This document shows positions 20,201 through 30,829 of a stretch of 64,000 nt of DNA, in pieces (the first letter of the stretch is position 1; each line of letters begins with the position of its first letter). This DNA is from Phytophthora colocasiae (lineage: Eukaryota; Oomycota; Peronosporomycetes; Peronosporales; Peronosporaceae), in contig JAGKQI010000061.1 of the NCBI GenBank assembly GCA_018806915.1, positions 372,001 to 436,000 of the forward strand, written 5' to 3'. The notes under the pieces were generated by a model, which worked only from the letters and a program-made list of their open reading frames with translations, ran no database searches and was not told the origin of the DNA. The translations under genes and the position numbers were made by a program.

Positions 20201-22007
20201 GATTCAGGAATCCGGAATCCCGGATGACAACGACCTTCCCGGACCAGATTCGGAACCGTTACCAGAGTCTGCGCGAGTGATGGCTGTCATTGCGGAAGCT
20301 GGGGATCCAGAAGGAAACGATCCGGATGCCCCTCCGATGGGACCATTGGAACTTCTAGCCGAGCGTTGGAGACGGATCAAGGTCCATCAGGATGCCGACG
20401 AATACCTGTCTGAGCTGAAGGCGTTCCTGAAAGGGGATTTCCAGAGGTTTTCGCATAAACGTCTCCGGAAGATTGCAAAGGTGGCTGATTTGTTCACTTT
20501 GGATTCCAGAAACATTCTCTTCAGGATGTCCACAGTCACCCAGAAGCGACCTCGAGATTTTCTGGGAGAACTTCGATTGGTGGTTCCGGAATCCTTACGT
20601 TCTGATATGCTTCACTATGCCCACGAAGATTTCCAAGGTGGACACCAGGGCATCCGGAGGACTCATGAGAAATTGCTTTCAGAATACTATTGGCCTGGGA
20701 TGTATGCAGATGTGGAACGTCATGTGAAGGAGTGTGTGGATTGTGCATCCGGAAAGGGACGGCCTCTGAATCCAGGTCCATCACCTGGAAACATCGAGCC
20801 ATCATGTCCTTTCGAAGTTGTCTCGATGGATTTCGTGACGCACCTTCCAAAATCCGCACGCGGAAACACTTTCCTACTCCTGTTTCAGGATATGTTTTCC
20901 GGATACGTGATGTGCAAGCCCATGTCTTCGACGACTGCCCAAGATGTTGCAGAAGTGTATGAACAAGTGGTATTCCAGAGGTTTGGATCAAGTTCCCTGA
21001 TCCGACACGATCAGGATCCCCGATTCATGAGTGCCGTCTTCGAGTGCTTCCGGAATCTACTTGGGAGTCTCCAAAGAGCAACATTGGGATACCGTCCGCA
21101 GGCAAATGGCCAGCAGGAACGTTCCGTTCAGACGGTAGTTCGAAGCATCCGGGCGTATATTATGAAAGCTGATCAAAGTGATTGGGATGACCATGTGGAA
21201 AGGCTGATGTTCGCTCTGAATACCTCTTTCGATGCAACGCGCCTGGAAACCCCCTTCTATTTAATTCATGGTTGGGACGCCCAGAGTACAATTTCAGCAA
21301 TGCTGGGCCCAAAGCCACATAGTATTCCTGAACGGTCAGCGTACGAATGGAGACGAAAAATGCAGAGGGACTACAGCTACTCTGTGGCTTTTGCAGAAGG
21401 ACTTCAGAAGAAAGCCAAGCGTCACCGTTCCGAAATCCAAACGCAAAAGTGGAAAGAGCTTTCGGAAAGGCTGAAATCCGGATTTTCGGAAGGCGATTCC
21501 GTGTGGTTATATATTCCGAAAGTCCAGACTGGGCTAAGTAGGAAACTGGCCCACATGTGGCATGGACCATTCCGGATTGCTGAAGTGCATCAGGACTTCC
21601 GGGTGAAACTCAAGGTCGAGGGCACGGGATATCGTGTCAACCCTTGGGTGCATATCAGCCGTTTGAAACCCCGAGCACTATTCCCGAAACGTCCTACCAT
21701 GGAGATCCAAGTGGACGAGGACGATGACTTTGACGCTGCCCTGCTTCCGGAAGACAGTTGGAATCCGGATGCCGAAGAGAACGAGTACGAAGTCGAAAAG
21801 ATTTTGGATCTTCGATGGTCCAAACGTACTCGGACGTCGAAAAGGAATCGGGAATACCTGGTCGAATGGAAAGGCTATCCGGATCCGGAATGGCTTCCAG
21901 TGTCACAGTTAAGCTGCGGTGCCCTTCTTTACGAATCTAATCAAGGGGCAAGGGCGCGAGCGAGGTTCCAGGCTATGCAAGCCGGGGACGACCATCCCCA
22001 AGTCTAG
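17214..22007 (+). CDS. pol: Pol of element T: RT, two RNase H, integrase, chromodomain
   Basis: One open frame of about 1597 codons, though its N-terminus is joined by frameshift to the protease. In order: RT with VDIRMCIDYRVVNG (18286), LDMASGFW (18406) and YIDD (18787-18798). First RNase H (about 19190-19560) has HANAWA and IRYSVL where catalytic Asp residues should be, with only AEKEV kept. Second RNase H (about 19690-20090) is complete: SFDGAA, NDAEYHG, GDSRIV, TADYLT. Integrase has HHCC (HYAHEDFQGGHQG, CVDC) and DDE (MDFVTHL, RHDQDPRF, GQQERSV). GPY/F (HGPFRIAEV) and a chromodomain (YEVEKILDLRW, YLVEWKGYPDPEW) end the protein. The central enzymes look intact. Confidence 0.9.
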   Translation: MDRHKHPVAQIVEYGCYPFGRFVRPGLRRYREWEVLIYENTNSHQEVLRQRRYLQAIQASQPPSVQKPEYPWPKKLLMRPPRGGSEVRMVRLQDPPKDIQKGESPLPDVAVSEFQNPDSILTVNEHREGISNETSGRQQVPEGDGFLDSDGDEWFDAISMDENVPRDEIPDGLPDAEEDSGTDPSGRQFNLEVVKKAILKLETKFVRCLHLNAEELALEPAVYVHEGSDMLSHLKDQLVMLPEVHELSPKCDIEKADVGESGKTTPEEERKLRGILKRHHSIFLGDGNAAPAPARGVICDLDVGTAKPVAQRPRSIAPHLAVKVYELLKKLLETGLIEHSESPWASPIVIVLKKNGVDIRMCIDYRVVNGFIVLSNYPLPLIDDLLIGFESAMWFMSLDMASGFWAIRMSERAKLISAFVCPFGHFQWIRMPFGLKNAPLVYQAVINNCLWGFVRLSPEEEAEVDQEVLDFLKLTPSENLDSGSLESGSSPSGIQGPILSDIMTVFQRNIPAPSQMNPVLGRSSYIDDIAHGAPTWDQLCEDLDALLFRLRYWNISVSLPKSEFGKLAIPYLSHEISAEGIRATPKIAKGVLDLPFPETLKGVQSFLGSLNYYHKFIEDFPVIAAVLYELSDEQIRAGRNLDQAKEAFGILKHKIVSTPLLRHPDRNRPFVIIPHANAWAACAVLGQEYNGVIHPVRYTGRVLNDSEIRYHIAEKEVIAILRVLQVFRTLIEQSELIVYIRYSVLKWVITSKSADGRCVPWGLALSHWNLDIRKVQRDEDGLAAIMGAGITTREHLDKISESLIPSKGRIRKPPVVSIEMLEANYEGVILSFDGAAKTSTRKGSCGCVLWKLPGWKVLEARGFILDDVTVNDAEYHGLLKGMNMASGRGIQDLVVVGDSRIVIQQVQGLINCNQPHLQKHLAEAEVLKSRFQKVRFVHLKREYNQTADYLTTKTLVQGESWEVSDESDLMHLELVSKIQEKLVKSELSEAHPSDIQIQESGIPDDNDLPGPDSEPLPESARVMAVIAEAGDPEGNDPDAPPMGPLELLAERWRRIKVHQDADEYLSELKAFLKGDFQRFSHKRLRKIAKVADLFTLDSRNILFRMSTVTQKRPRDFLGELRLVVPESLRSDMLHYAHEDFQGGHQGIRRTHEKLLSEYYWPGMYADVERHVKECVDCASGKGRPLNPGPSPGNIEPSCPFEVVSMDFVTHLPKSARGNTFLLLFQDMFSGYVMCKPMSSTTAQDVAEVYEQVVFQRFGSSSLIRHDQDPRFMSAVFECFRNLLGSLQRATLGYRPQANGQQERSVQTVVRSIRAYIMKADQSDWDDHVERLMFALNTSFDATRLETPFYLIHGWDAQSTISAMLGPKPHSIPERSAYEWRRKMQRDYSYSVAFAEGLQKKAKRHRSEIQTQKWKELSERLKSGFSEGDSVWLYIPKVQTGLSRKLAHMWHGPFRIAEVHQDFRVKLKVEGTGYRVNPWVHISRLKPRALFPKRPTMEIQVDEDDDFDAALLPEDSWNPDAEENEYEVEKILDLRWSKRTRTSKRNREYLVEWKGYPDPEWLPVSQLSCGALLYESNQGARARARFQAMQAGDDHPQV

Positions 22008-22271
22008 ACTTCCGGATGCTATCATCCGGGAAGTTTTGAGAAGGGGATTCCTGAACTGTGACTACCGATTGAACTTTGATTTGATTACGATTGGAAACTG
22101 ATTTCGGATTATGATGGAACTTTGGAATCCTGGGTTTCAGAAGGATGGATATGAAGGAGATGAACAAAAGCTGACTTTCGGAGAAGTGAGATGTATTACG
22201 AGTGATTAGTGACGAATTACGTATGGAAAACATGGAGAATTGGAAGACTCACTCGATCTGAACTACACCTC
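22008..22271. other. Gap between pol and antisense gene of element T
   Basis: 264 bp without a gene, between two convergent stops. Nothing distinctive beyond GGAA-rich words. Confidence 0.5.
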
Positions 22272-25094
22272 CTAGTTTCCGTAGTTCCAAAGGGCATCGA
22301 TCCGGATGCGCTGATCCGCAGGAATCAGGGTGCTTTGGACTTCCGGTGGAAGATGAGCAATGCGATCCTGATCCGAAGTGGAGAAACTCCACTGAACACG
22401 TGCAGGCTCCATGGCATCCAGAATCCCAAGCTGTTCCTTGAGCGAGTATGGTTCCGAAGTCCCAGGCTTGAAGTGTTCTGGATCCATCAGGATCCAGTGA
22501 CAGAGTTTCGCAGGGTACTTCCAGACGCACGTCTCATTCCAGATGGATTTTGGAAGCTTGGAAGAGATCTTCTGGAGCAACGGGATCGCCTTCTTCCTAA
22601 GGGACGAGTGGCGCTTCGATCGCTCGGAGTAGATCCGCACGAGCTTCGGATGCACAGCTTCGGAAGTGTCGAACGTGAGCCAATGAGTTTCTTCCCAGAA
22701 GGCCTGGAGATGACCGCTCACGAAAGAAAGCCAGGTGTCAAGAGCCTCCAAGGCGTTCGCATCCAGATCGCTGCGCTTATGGAAGAGTAGATCCCGAGGC
22801 CGACAACTGTATGCGTGTTCCCAAGGACGTTCATCCAGAAGCGGAGGAAGCTCGGACGCCCGTATCACGAAGCGCTCTTTCAGAAGGTCGAAATCAAACC
22901 TGTTGGGAGCGGAATCCGGAAACCCGAGAGTCTGAGTGGTCGCTGTGGACGTCGGATCTCCCTTCTTCATACGAACTCCGTAGTGGAGCCAAGATGCCAC
23001 TCCCTCGGTCGGATTCTCGATGGTCTGCTTGTCGAGTCTTGTCAGGTTCCCAAAGTCTTTGGCAGCTAGATAGGAGGTTGACCGGTCATGTGCACGATAG
23101 CCCCTGGATGCTGACTTGGGAGAGCGGTTGGAACGACGACGCTTGGATTTCGGAGACTGAACGTCAGGATCACGGCGAGAACTTGAGTGGCCCTGATCAT
23201 CATCTGGATGCACCACCTCTGTCTCATCTGGAATGAAGTCTTCATCCACTGTCTTGTCATCCACCGTTTCCGTAACCAAGGCTTCCGGATCCGGATCTTC
23301 GACGTCGTCTTCTCCATCCACAAGAGGTCCCCAGTACTCTGGCTCGATACCTTCATCCTGAAGTCCATCGAGAACACCTTCAGCCATCTGGAAGTACCGA
23401 CGCGGGACGTACTTGGTCCACGGAATGTCATCCAACTTGTTCCAGAACATCATCCGAGTGAGCATCTCCACGAGAGGTTTCAACTGGAAAGCCACGTGAA
23501 CTGCACGGTCTTCACGAATCCATTCCAGAGCCCCGGTATACTTGACTCCAGACATCATGAGTTTCTGAAGATCCAGACGCAAGTCACTCCAGACAACCGG
23601 GTAGTCCGTCAAGGACTCTCGAGCTTGCTTCTCCGTCCAGACTAGAGGATATTTGTCACTCCGACAGTCGTCATCCGAATGTTTAATCCACTCAGAAGGA
23701 CGAGCCTGAATCACGTCGGGAGCCCTTGGGACCTTCTTCGAAGACTTGAATCCGGAACTGGAACGCTTGCGCTTGGAAGAAGACTTGGAACTTGGATTTC
23801 CGGATGCAGGTGCGCCAGAAGAACCACGACTCAGATCCAGATACGACGACGAATCGCTCTCCTTGGCATCACCGTCATCACTTCCGTGAGAGGGATGCAG
23901 TTCGACGAAAGGGGCCGAAGTGTGTCCTGGGTCATCCGTGGCGATGACACTGATGACTGTACGCCATTCCGAAGGAACAGTTGTGCCGTTCTGAAAGTGC
24001 TTCAGGAGTTCCAGAAGCCGTTGCCAGTTCACAGTGACAGTCGACTGTCCTTCGCCGGCGCCAAGGAAGTTCATGACGTCGACAGCATTAAAGGCCAGTT
24101 TCTGGATGCGGTGTTCCAGAAGGCGATTCTGCGTCCGGGCATCATCCAAACGCTTCGTGAGATCTTCGACCTGCTTCCGGAGACCCCTCTTGTCGCGGTC
24201 ATGCTCCTCCATCAGGTGCTTGATGTCGTCACGGGCGTTCTGGAGAGCCTCTTCTTTCTCAGAAACAGCTTCCGCGTGTCGAAGATCCAGATGACTTGTT
24301 ACCAACTGGTAGTCCCGACGAAGCTCGGCGAGCTCATCGTGAACCCTGCCGACATTGACGAGATCCGGATCCTGATCTTCGAGCAGTGACTGCGTCCGGA
24401 CGCACTTCTGGATGACTTTCCGAAGAGCAGAGACGGTTCCAAAGACGCGCTGCGCGAGATTCTCAGGGTCGTACTCCGAAATAAGGCTGGCGATCTCCCT
24501 CTTGACGGCGACGCTATCCAGAAGTGCGTGAAGCTGGTCATCCGGAAGCGAAGCTGGCCGAGGTGTCAGGATGAATTCCCGAAGGTCCAGATGACCGGCG
24601 CAGAAGTCGTGTAGCACTGCCATTTCCCTGGTGGACAGCTTCTCAGAATGCATCAGGACTTCCAAACCGCCATAGCCGTTCCGAAGAAAACTGTTGCCAT
24701 CACGATGCACTGTTGAAGCTGGAACGCCGACCACTTGCAAGTTGTCGTCGCGCTCGTGGGATGGAGGGGTCTTGAAGTAGATGGGACGCGAAGATTCACT
24801 TCCGAACGCGGTGCCCTCGGACAGCCCGAACTCCTCCGCACTCTTGTGCGTGACAAACTTCGGGTAGACGCGATTGAGTGGCTCATCATCGTCCTCAGGG
24901 ACGCCTCCGCCTCCACCTGCGGGCGGGCAAGCCTCCGTGCCCTCGGCACCATGTCTCCCCTCATCAACAACGCTATCTGGACCCCCTGTCACTGCCGTGT
25001 CGTCCTGGTGCGACTCAGCGCCACCAGTGTCGCCCTCAACCGAGGTGTTGCCTGGTGGAGGCGCCGTGAACGTCGAAGGAGCGTCTGCTGACAT
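22272..25094 (-). CDS. Antisense gene (aORF) of element T, ~940 aa
   Basis: An uninterrupted frame antisense to gag-pol. The first ATG is at 25094 (MSADAPSTF); the frame is open to 25241 without an ATG. The N-terminus is acidic and Gly/Pro-rich, a coiled coil lies mid-protein (about 24320-24060), then a Ser/Lys-rich linker. A ~150-residue block (VWTEKQARESLTDYPV) precedes a second acidic region. The C-terminal domain has HLQAFWEETHWLTF (about 22712-22671) and SERSKRHSS. That motif also occurs in the antisense genes of G1 and G2 (HLQAYWESTHYLEI, HRQAFWEATHNLEI). Retention of ~940 codons argues for a selected product; function unknown. Confidence 0.78.
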   Translation of the reverse strand: MSADAPSTFTAPPPGNTSVEGDTGGAESHQDDTAVTGGPDSVVDEGRHGAEGTEACPPAGGGGGVPEDDDEPLNRVYPKFVTHKSAEEFGLSEGTAFGSESSRPIYFKTPPSHERDDNLQVVGVPASTVHRDGNSFLRNGYGGLEVLMHSEKLSTREMAVLHDFCAGHLDLREFILTPRPASLPDDQLHALLDSVAVKREIASLISEYDPENLAQRVFGTVSALRKVIQKCVRTQSLLEDQDPDLVNVGRVHDELAELRRDYQLVTSHLDLRHAEAVSEKEEALQNARDDIKHLMEEHDRDKRGLRKQVEDLTKRLDDARTQNRLLEHRIQKLAFNAVDVMNFLGAGEGQSTVTVNWQRLLELLKHFQNGTTVPSEWRTVISVIATDDPGHTSAPFVELHPSHGSDDGDAKESDSSSYLDLSRGSSGAPASGNPSSKSSSKRKRSSSGFKSSKKVPRAPDVIQARPSEWIKHSDDDCRSDKYPLVWTEKQARESLTDYPVVWSDLRLDLQKLMMSGVKYTGALEWIREDRAVHVAFQLKPLVEMLTRMMFWNKLDDIPWTKYVPRRYFQMAEGVLDGLQDEGIEPEYWGPLVDGEDDVEDPDPEALVTETVDDKTVDEDFIPDETEVVHPDDDQGHSSSRRDPDVQSPKSKRRRSNRSPKSASRGYRAHDRSTSYLAAKDFGNLTRLDKQTIENPTEGVASWLHYGVRMKKGDPTSTATTQTLGFPDSAPNRFDFDLLKERFVIRASELPPLLDERPWEHAYSCRPRDLLFHKRSDLDANALEALDTWLSFVSGHLQAFWEETHWLTFDTSEAVHPKLVRIYSERSKRHSSLRKKAIPLLQKISSKLPKSIWNETCVWKYPAKLCHWILMDPEHFKPGTSEPYSLKEQLGILDAMEPARVQWSFSTSDQDRIAHLPPEVQSTLIPADQRIRIDALWNYGN

Positions 25095-27180
25095 GATGTG
25101 ATCGTGCGGAATCGCTTGGGTGATCTGGAGCCTTGAAATTGCGAAATGTGTGTGGACCGACTGAATGATTCTTGCCGTTTGGACGTGCGCTGGGACCGGG
25201 GCGCTTGGGACCGGACGCAGAAGAGAAGCCACGTCAGCCAATTGATGGATGGAATGTGACCCAGTGTAGTGATTTGGACTTCCTGAACCCGGATAGGGTG
25301 AACCCGGATACGTGAGACCCGGGTGGGTAGAACCTGGATACAGTGTGGGACGCCTGAAACCGGACCGTTCGACATTTGCGTGATGGGCATTTGGATGTAT
25401 GGAATCCGGAAACGCAACTCGACGACAAGCCGTTGTAAATTGCGGGATTGTGATCTGGATGTTTGCGGTGATCCGGTGATCTGGACGACTTGCCCACGCT
25501 TCGTCTCATAAGGACCAGTCAAGCTCGGAGGTAAATTCCTCAATGACAGCTCCTGACGAGAGGGACGGTTGTGAAGCTGTGGATTCAAATTTTCTATCTG
25601 GACACCGCCTCCCAGAGCCACCCAATATGTCGAGAGGTGATTGGCTGAGGCATCGAGTACCTGGGACTGAGCTGTGGAACACATTTTCACCTTATTGCTT
25701 TAGGACTTCCGGAATCTGGACTTCCAGAATCCGGATGCCCGACTATGATCGGAATCCACTATTCAGGAATCAAGTCCACCATGTGGTGCCCAAGTGAATT
25801 CCTGGTGCATACTTCCGGAATCCAGATCTAGATTTCGGGAATCTGGATGCCATTCCAGTCAGGGCTAAGGGCTCAAGAATCCAGTCGCCCATACACAGAC
25901 CAAGTGTATTCCGGATACATGCTTCCAGTGCTGAACTGAGGACTTCCGGATTCCAAGGATCGGGAATCCAGATGACTAAGGGCGTCCGGACCCTGCCTGA
26001 TTTGTACCCAGTATGGACATTGAGGTTCGGAGTATACTCAAGCCAAGTCAAGACCGACCGACCAAGACGACCGACCAGGATGTGTTCGGCACCAGCCGGA
26101 ATTCTTCGGGGTTCCGCGCCAGAGACACGCGCCTCCTGATGAATGTGCGCTTCCTATAGTGAAAACAAGATGTTAGCAGAATCTTTAGCAGAAGACTTGT
26201 ATATAAATAACAGAGAGTTCAATTTGCCACCAAGGGCGCAAGTGGTCTTCTGGAAGGTTTTCCTGGAAGATACTGCAAAGCACTGCGGACCAGCCTCTTG
26301 TCAGAGGGCTTCGAGTTAGCTGAGCCAGCGTACGGCCGCGTCGACTGCGTACATCGCCGCGGGACTCTCCACCAAAGGTTCGAGACCAAGTTGGGTAAGT
26401 GATCCGGCGGCGCATCCGGAAGGGATCTTCCTATTTCATATTCCAGTTGGAATCCGGATTCCGGATTCACATTTCATATTATAACTGCGTTTTGGGAGGT
26501 TGTTAGTAGTTGACCCCTTGGAACTGTATTGAATTAACTACTGTGTGATTGGACGTTTGCATCTGGATTCCTAGTCTAGATTGCATTTGGATTTTGGATA
26601 TTTGGATATACAGGCATCTGGATATCCTGATCTTGGATATTGTCTTCCGGAAACCAAGTGGTTATTCGGAAGTGGTGCGCTTGTTAGGGTCCCGGAACTG
26701 AGTCAGTGTTCCGGAAGTAGACCCCGTCGACTGGCATTGGGAGTGCCCACCGCTCGAGGGCCACAAAGAATAAGAGCGGCTGCGTGTTTTGCATATTAAC
26801 TCTCTGTATTGTATTGGTTAACTGTTGGAAGAGGACTCTGCTAATAGTCTTTTGCCTTCCAGAAAACCAACTGCATTTGGAAGTACTTTTGGTACTTTGG
26901 ATCTTTGGATCTGATCACACCTGAAAGTAACTCACCTGGTGATACCCTTCGGATACTCGAAGACAAACGACACCAAGGAGGATAACCACAAGGTCACACG
27001 CCAACTCCGCCTTCCGGATACCCATTTGGATCCCGGAAGGTAGAGACTGACCCCAGTTCTCAAGTGTCATCTGGAAGTTTCCTTCCAGAATCGGACTGGC
27101 CACCAGCTATACGTTCTGGGCGACCGGGTTTTTCTTTCAGAAAGTCCGGAAAGTGTTCACCCACCTCGTCACACGTAGCC
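25095..27180 (+). repeat. 3' end of element T with probable 3' LTR (borders unresolved)
   Basis: No ORF of substance. Contains degenerate repeats of GGATACGTGAGACCC-like and TTCCGGAATCTGGACTTCC-like words (25260-25340, 25700-26000), a TATA-like box and AT-rich stretches. GAGTTCAATTT (26215), CATTTCATATTATAA (26469) and AAGAATAAGAGCGGCTG (26765) have counterparts in the 51.5-52.1 kb repeat, which suggests related LTRs. A CACAAGGTCACACG motif (about 26988) resembles the U5 motif of the G LTRs. The LTR start may be near 25256 or 25672 and the end near 27173; neither can be proved without the 5' LTR. Confidence 0.5.
26199..26210 (+). promoter_or_regulatory. Probable TATA box in element T's LTR-like region
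   Basis: GTATATAAATAA stands alone in mixed sequence, about 20 bp before the conserved GAGTTCAATTT word, a reasonable U3/R position. Confidence 0.5.
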
Positions 27181-27227
27181 TTGATCGCTGGCAGAGGAAC
27201 GATTCCTCCCAAGGTCCACAAGCGGCT

Positions 27228-29460
27228 ATGGCCATGCCTGTTGATCAGACTCGCCCGACGGCAGAGGAAGCTCGGTTGAGGTTGGAGTTGACGCGGACCC
27301 AAGCGGAGTTGCTCGCCGCTCGAGCCGAAGTCGCGTATCTGGAACGCGAGGCAGAGGATCACCAGGTTGAACTGGCTCGGGCACACCTCGCCTTGGAGGA
27401 CGTATCCGCCCCGGATTCTCGCGCTCCGCCTCTGGGTGCAACCGCCGATGCCGCCGCCGTATCCAGCCTGGAGCAAGATCTGGCAGACGCCTTGGGAAAT
27501 CTGGAAATAATCCAGCACGACCGGGACCAGCTCTCCGTCCAGCATCGTGCCGCCATTGCCGAGCGGGATCAGGCCGTCGCAGACCTGGATCAGGCCCGCC
27601 TCGACCGGGATCAGGCAATGCAAGATCTCAATCGAGTAACGGTAGACCGTGATCGAATCCAGGTCGACCTGGACGACGCCACCCAAGACCGTTTATCGGT
27701 CCTCGCCGACCTTGACGTGGCCCGTTCCGCCCGGGATGCGGCGACACAGGAACTCGACCAACTCCAGCGACAGAACGCATCGGCCCTCGCTGACCTCGAC
27801 CAACTCCAGCGACAGAACGCAGAGCTTCGACAGGCTCATCAAGAGCTGGACGCTGATTATGCCGAAGCCGAACAACAGCTGCATCACGCCGAGAATTCCT
27901 CTGCTCGGTTGTCCTCGTGGATCGCGGATCGACGGGCGGCTCGTGCCACCAAAAGATCTCGAAGCGCCTCCGCTTCCCCGGCCGTTCCTCCTTCCTCACG
28001 CAAGCGTCCAGCTCGGAGCTCCTCAGCCCCCCGTGATCTAAAACCTGCGGCTACCGAAGCTCCCGGATCAACCCAGCCTGTCACACCAACGGTGGTTCCG
28101 ACCTCGGCAGGATCAACGGCGAGTCCGCTGGATCTGTTAGCGGATCAAGCTTCTGGGCAAGCCGGAGGGAAGGAAACCGACACTCCAGCCCCTGATCCGA
28201 CCCCAGCGCCTACGGATCAGTCCGGATCGCTCCCCGCCGAGGGTGATTCGCCGGATGAGGACGAGGAAGACTCCGACTACGATCCCCAGCACCCATTCTC
28301 ATCGCCGTCCGAAGAGGACGAAGTCCAGAACTCAGCAATGGAACTAGTTCTGAAGCCGAATCGGAACGTTCCAACGAGGCGGAGGACTCCGAGGAGGACG
28401 AGACTCTACACATGGGCCGCCAACGGTCTATCTCGACGCACCGGCGCGAGTCCGGTCAGGTTCCGAGAGCCGGACCTTCTGGCACCCGTGGATCGGGGTC
28501 TCCGGACGGCTCAAGCCCATCTCCAGATGGATCAGGTCCGCCGTCTCCAGGATCACCTCCGGGTTCCCCGTCACCGCCGCCACCTCCTTCCGGCGGTTCC
28601 TCGCCCCCCGGGCTCCGACCACCCCTGTTCCCGGTCGCCTCTTTCATTCCAGGGTACGATCGGCAGCGTACCTTCGCGGCCGCTGACATCGTGCCGTGGG
28701 ATCCGCAGGTGATCGGGCAGTATTCGATCGTGGGTCTGATCGCCAGTTCTCTGGGCAAACGGTTGTTGATCCCTTCGGGTTGGCTGTTCCCTTCCCAGAT
28801 ACAGGCTGGGCCTGCACCGACCCCCCGCACCGAATACCTCCACGAGTTGATCACGGGCGTGAACGTGCTTGATCTGCTGGCTCTGGAGCCGTGGAACGAC
28901 TTCGCGAACCCGGGTCCCCTTACGTTCGACCTCGATCTGCATGAGAGGGAGGGAACACCCTCGCGGCCGTGGCCGCCACCTATCGCGTTCTGGAGGAACG
29001 GCACCGTCAAGCATTTTGGGAGGCCACCCACAACCTCGAGATCACCTCTGCCATGCAGGATGCGGATCTTGAACTGCAGCGGTATTACGTTGCTCGCAAG
29101 GCCCGGCGGAGTCGGGCTGGGTCTGCTTGGCGCCGATTCCTCGCCTCCTTCCCCGCCATAATGCGCGATCAGTGGTTCGATCTCGACATCCTGCTGGATC
29201 CGTTCTTCCTTCACCTCCCCATTCCGTCGGTGGATGTGGTTCGTTGGTATCCCGGCGTGGTCTCTCGGCGTGCCAACCTGGCGGATCCCAACGCGAACGT
29301 CCCAGAGCCGGCGAACCTGATCGAGGCTCTGGAGGAGTGTGACGAGGCGGATCCGTGGCGTAACCAGTATCGGCAAGACCCGGTCAACCATCCCGCTACC
29401 AGGATTCCCCGACTTATCGGCAAGTTCAATCCTCCTCCCGCTGGGGCCGCTCCTCCGTAA
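27228..29460 (+). pseudogene. Antisense gene (aORF) of G2
   Basis: Starts MAMPVDQTRP at ATG 27228. A long coiled coil with RDQ/DLDQ heptads (27250-27900, including DLDQLQRQN twice in tandem) leads to a Ser/Arg/Pro basic region and an acidic stretch. A frameshift near 28335 opens a Pro/Gly/Ser linker and the conserved core PLFPVASFIPGYDRQRTFAAADIVPWDP, of which G1 has IPGYANVRQFAAGDVFPWDP. A second shift near 28960 leads to HRQAFWEATHNLEI (29002) and a C-terminus ending IGKFNPP, matching G1. About 740 codons in all. Function unknown. Confidence 0.72.
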
Positions 29461-29812
29461 GTCGTGCGAACTTCGATCACTTGCAGCAAGGCTCGGGGCT
29501 TCTCCCCGAGTTCGGATTCGGAACTCCTCCCAGGGCCGTTCTACATTCTTCCATCTCCATTCGTAATCCTCATAATCTCCACTCGTAATCCGTAATCTCC
29601 ATTCTCACAGTCATTCCATCGTACTCTATCATTTTAGGAATGTGATCCCCTTTCATCTCCATCTCGACATCCCGGATCACCATCTTCCACCGTCAAATTC
29701 CCTACGCACATGCATATACACAAATATAAAACTCCCGCTTTGATCTGGATTCTCCTCCACATCAGCTTCTTCGATCCCGGCGAGGTAACCCTGTCACCTC
29801 GCCTGGCTTCCC
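29461..29812. other. Gap between antisense gene and pol of G2
   Basis: 352 bp without a gene, AT-rich and rich in TAATCTCCA/CATCTCCA words; equivalent to the 10282-10653 gap of G1. Includes TACACAAATATAAAACTCC (about 29716). Confidence 0.45.
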
Positions 29813-30829
29813 TTACACTTCTTCGTGCGACTGCATCACGCCGAACCGGTTCCGATTAGCGTGGTCACGTAGGAACGCGCTCAATATGGCCCCACAGTTA
29901 AGATCAGCTTCGTCGACCCACGTTGGCTCATCATAACCGACCCAGTGCACCAGGAACTCGCGATAGATCCGGCCGTAGCGAGTTCGTTTCCCACTTCGCA
30001 TGTCCGAGATCCGTTCGACTTCGTACTCATCGGCATCCAGATCTGGAACCCAACTGTCCTCCGGAAGGAGGATCTCATCGAAATCGAGCCGATCTGCTTC
30101 ATCTACCGTCAACTCGATCCGCGGTCGATCTGGGAAATTCCGTACCAGCTTTAGCTTAGAAACATGAACCACCGGAAAGATATGGTAATCAGAGCCCGCG
30201 ATCTCCAGCTTGATCGTGAATTCATTGAGCTTCTCTGCAACACGGAACGGGCCATGCCAAAGGTGGGCGAGTTTACGGGCATACCCTTCCTTCACACGAT
30301 CTAGGTATAGCCAAACTCGTGATCCAGCTTCGATCTGATGCGGATCGACATCCTCATTATGCCGATCAGCTCGGTCCGCGATCGCCTCTCGCAGCTTAGC
30401 GTTGACCTGTTCTCTCGACTGCTGGTAGTATCTCTGAACGCGATATCTCCACCGTCTTGGATCGCGATCGTGGCGTCTGGTCGACCCGATCGGGATCGTT
30501 GCTTCCAACGTCGATCTTGGATCCCATCCGTGTACCAAATAGTGAGGGGTATCTCCCCGGACCCGATCGTGAGCCGTGTTAATGGCGAAAGTCAATCTCT
30601 CCGCATATTCATCCCAGTCCTTTTGATCGAGATCTTGAACATACATCTTGATTGCCCTAGTGGCCGTTTGCACCATCCGTTCCGCAGTCCCATTGGCCTG
30701 TGGTCGGTAGGCCATCGTCGCCCGTTGTCGCTGCCCCAGGATCCTATTAAACGATCTGAAGAAGTCGGACATGAAACCCGGTTCTCGATCGTGCCTGATC
30801 ATCTCGCTAGCGCCAAATCTGCGGAACAC
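29813..30829 (-). pseudogene. Integrase C-terminal half and chromodomain of G2
   Basis: Minus-strand frame from MFRRFGASEMIRHD to the pol stop. Holds the second DDE Asp (RHDREPGF), the Glu (GTAERMVQ), the GPY/F module (HGPFRVAEKL) and the chromodomain (YEVERISDMR, REFLVHWVGYDEPTW). It overlaps the preceding segment (30799-32427) in another frame, so one frameshift near 30820 splits the integrase. Unlike G1, VHGWDPRSTLEA is kept in frame. Confidence 0.87.

Larger units (their letters stand above)
1..27180 (+). mobile_element. Element T: Ty3/gypsy chromodomain retrotransposon, 5' truncated by window edge
   Basis: Gag, protease, RT, RNase H, second RNase H, integrase and chromodomain run on the plus strand, followed by a large antisense ORF and LTR-like sequence. 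The element is split by G1, whose excision at the 4-bp duplication AACG rejoins T's gag in frame. T lies between the antisense gene of G2 (from 27228) and the window edge, so it is probably inserted in G2. The right boundary is approximate (27.15-27.19 kb) because the 5' LTR and left target duplication are outside the window. Coding DNA is saturated with TCCGGA, TCTGGA and TCCAGA. Confidence 0.8.
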
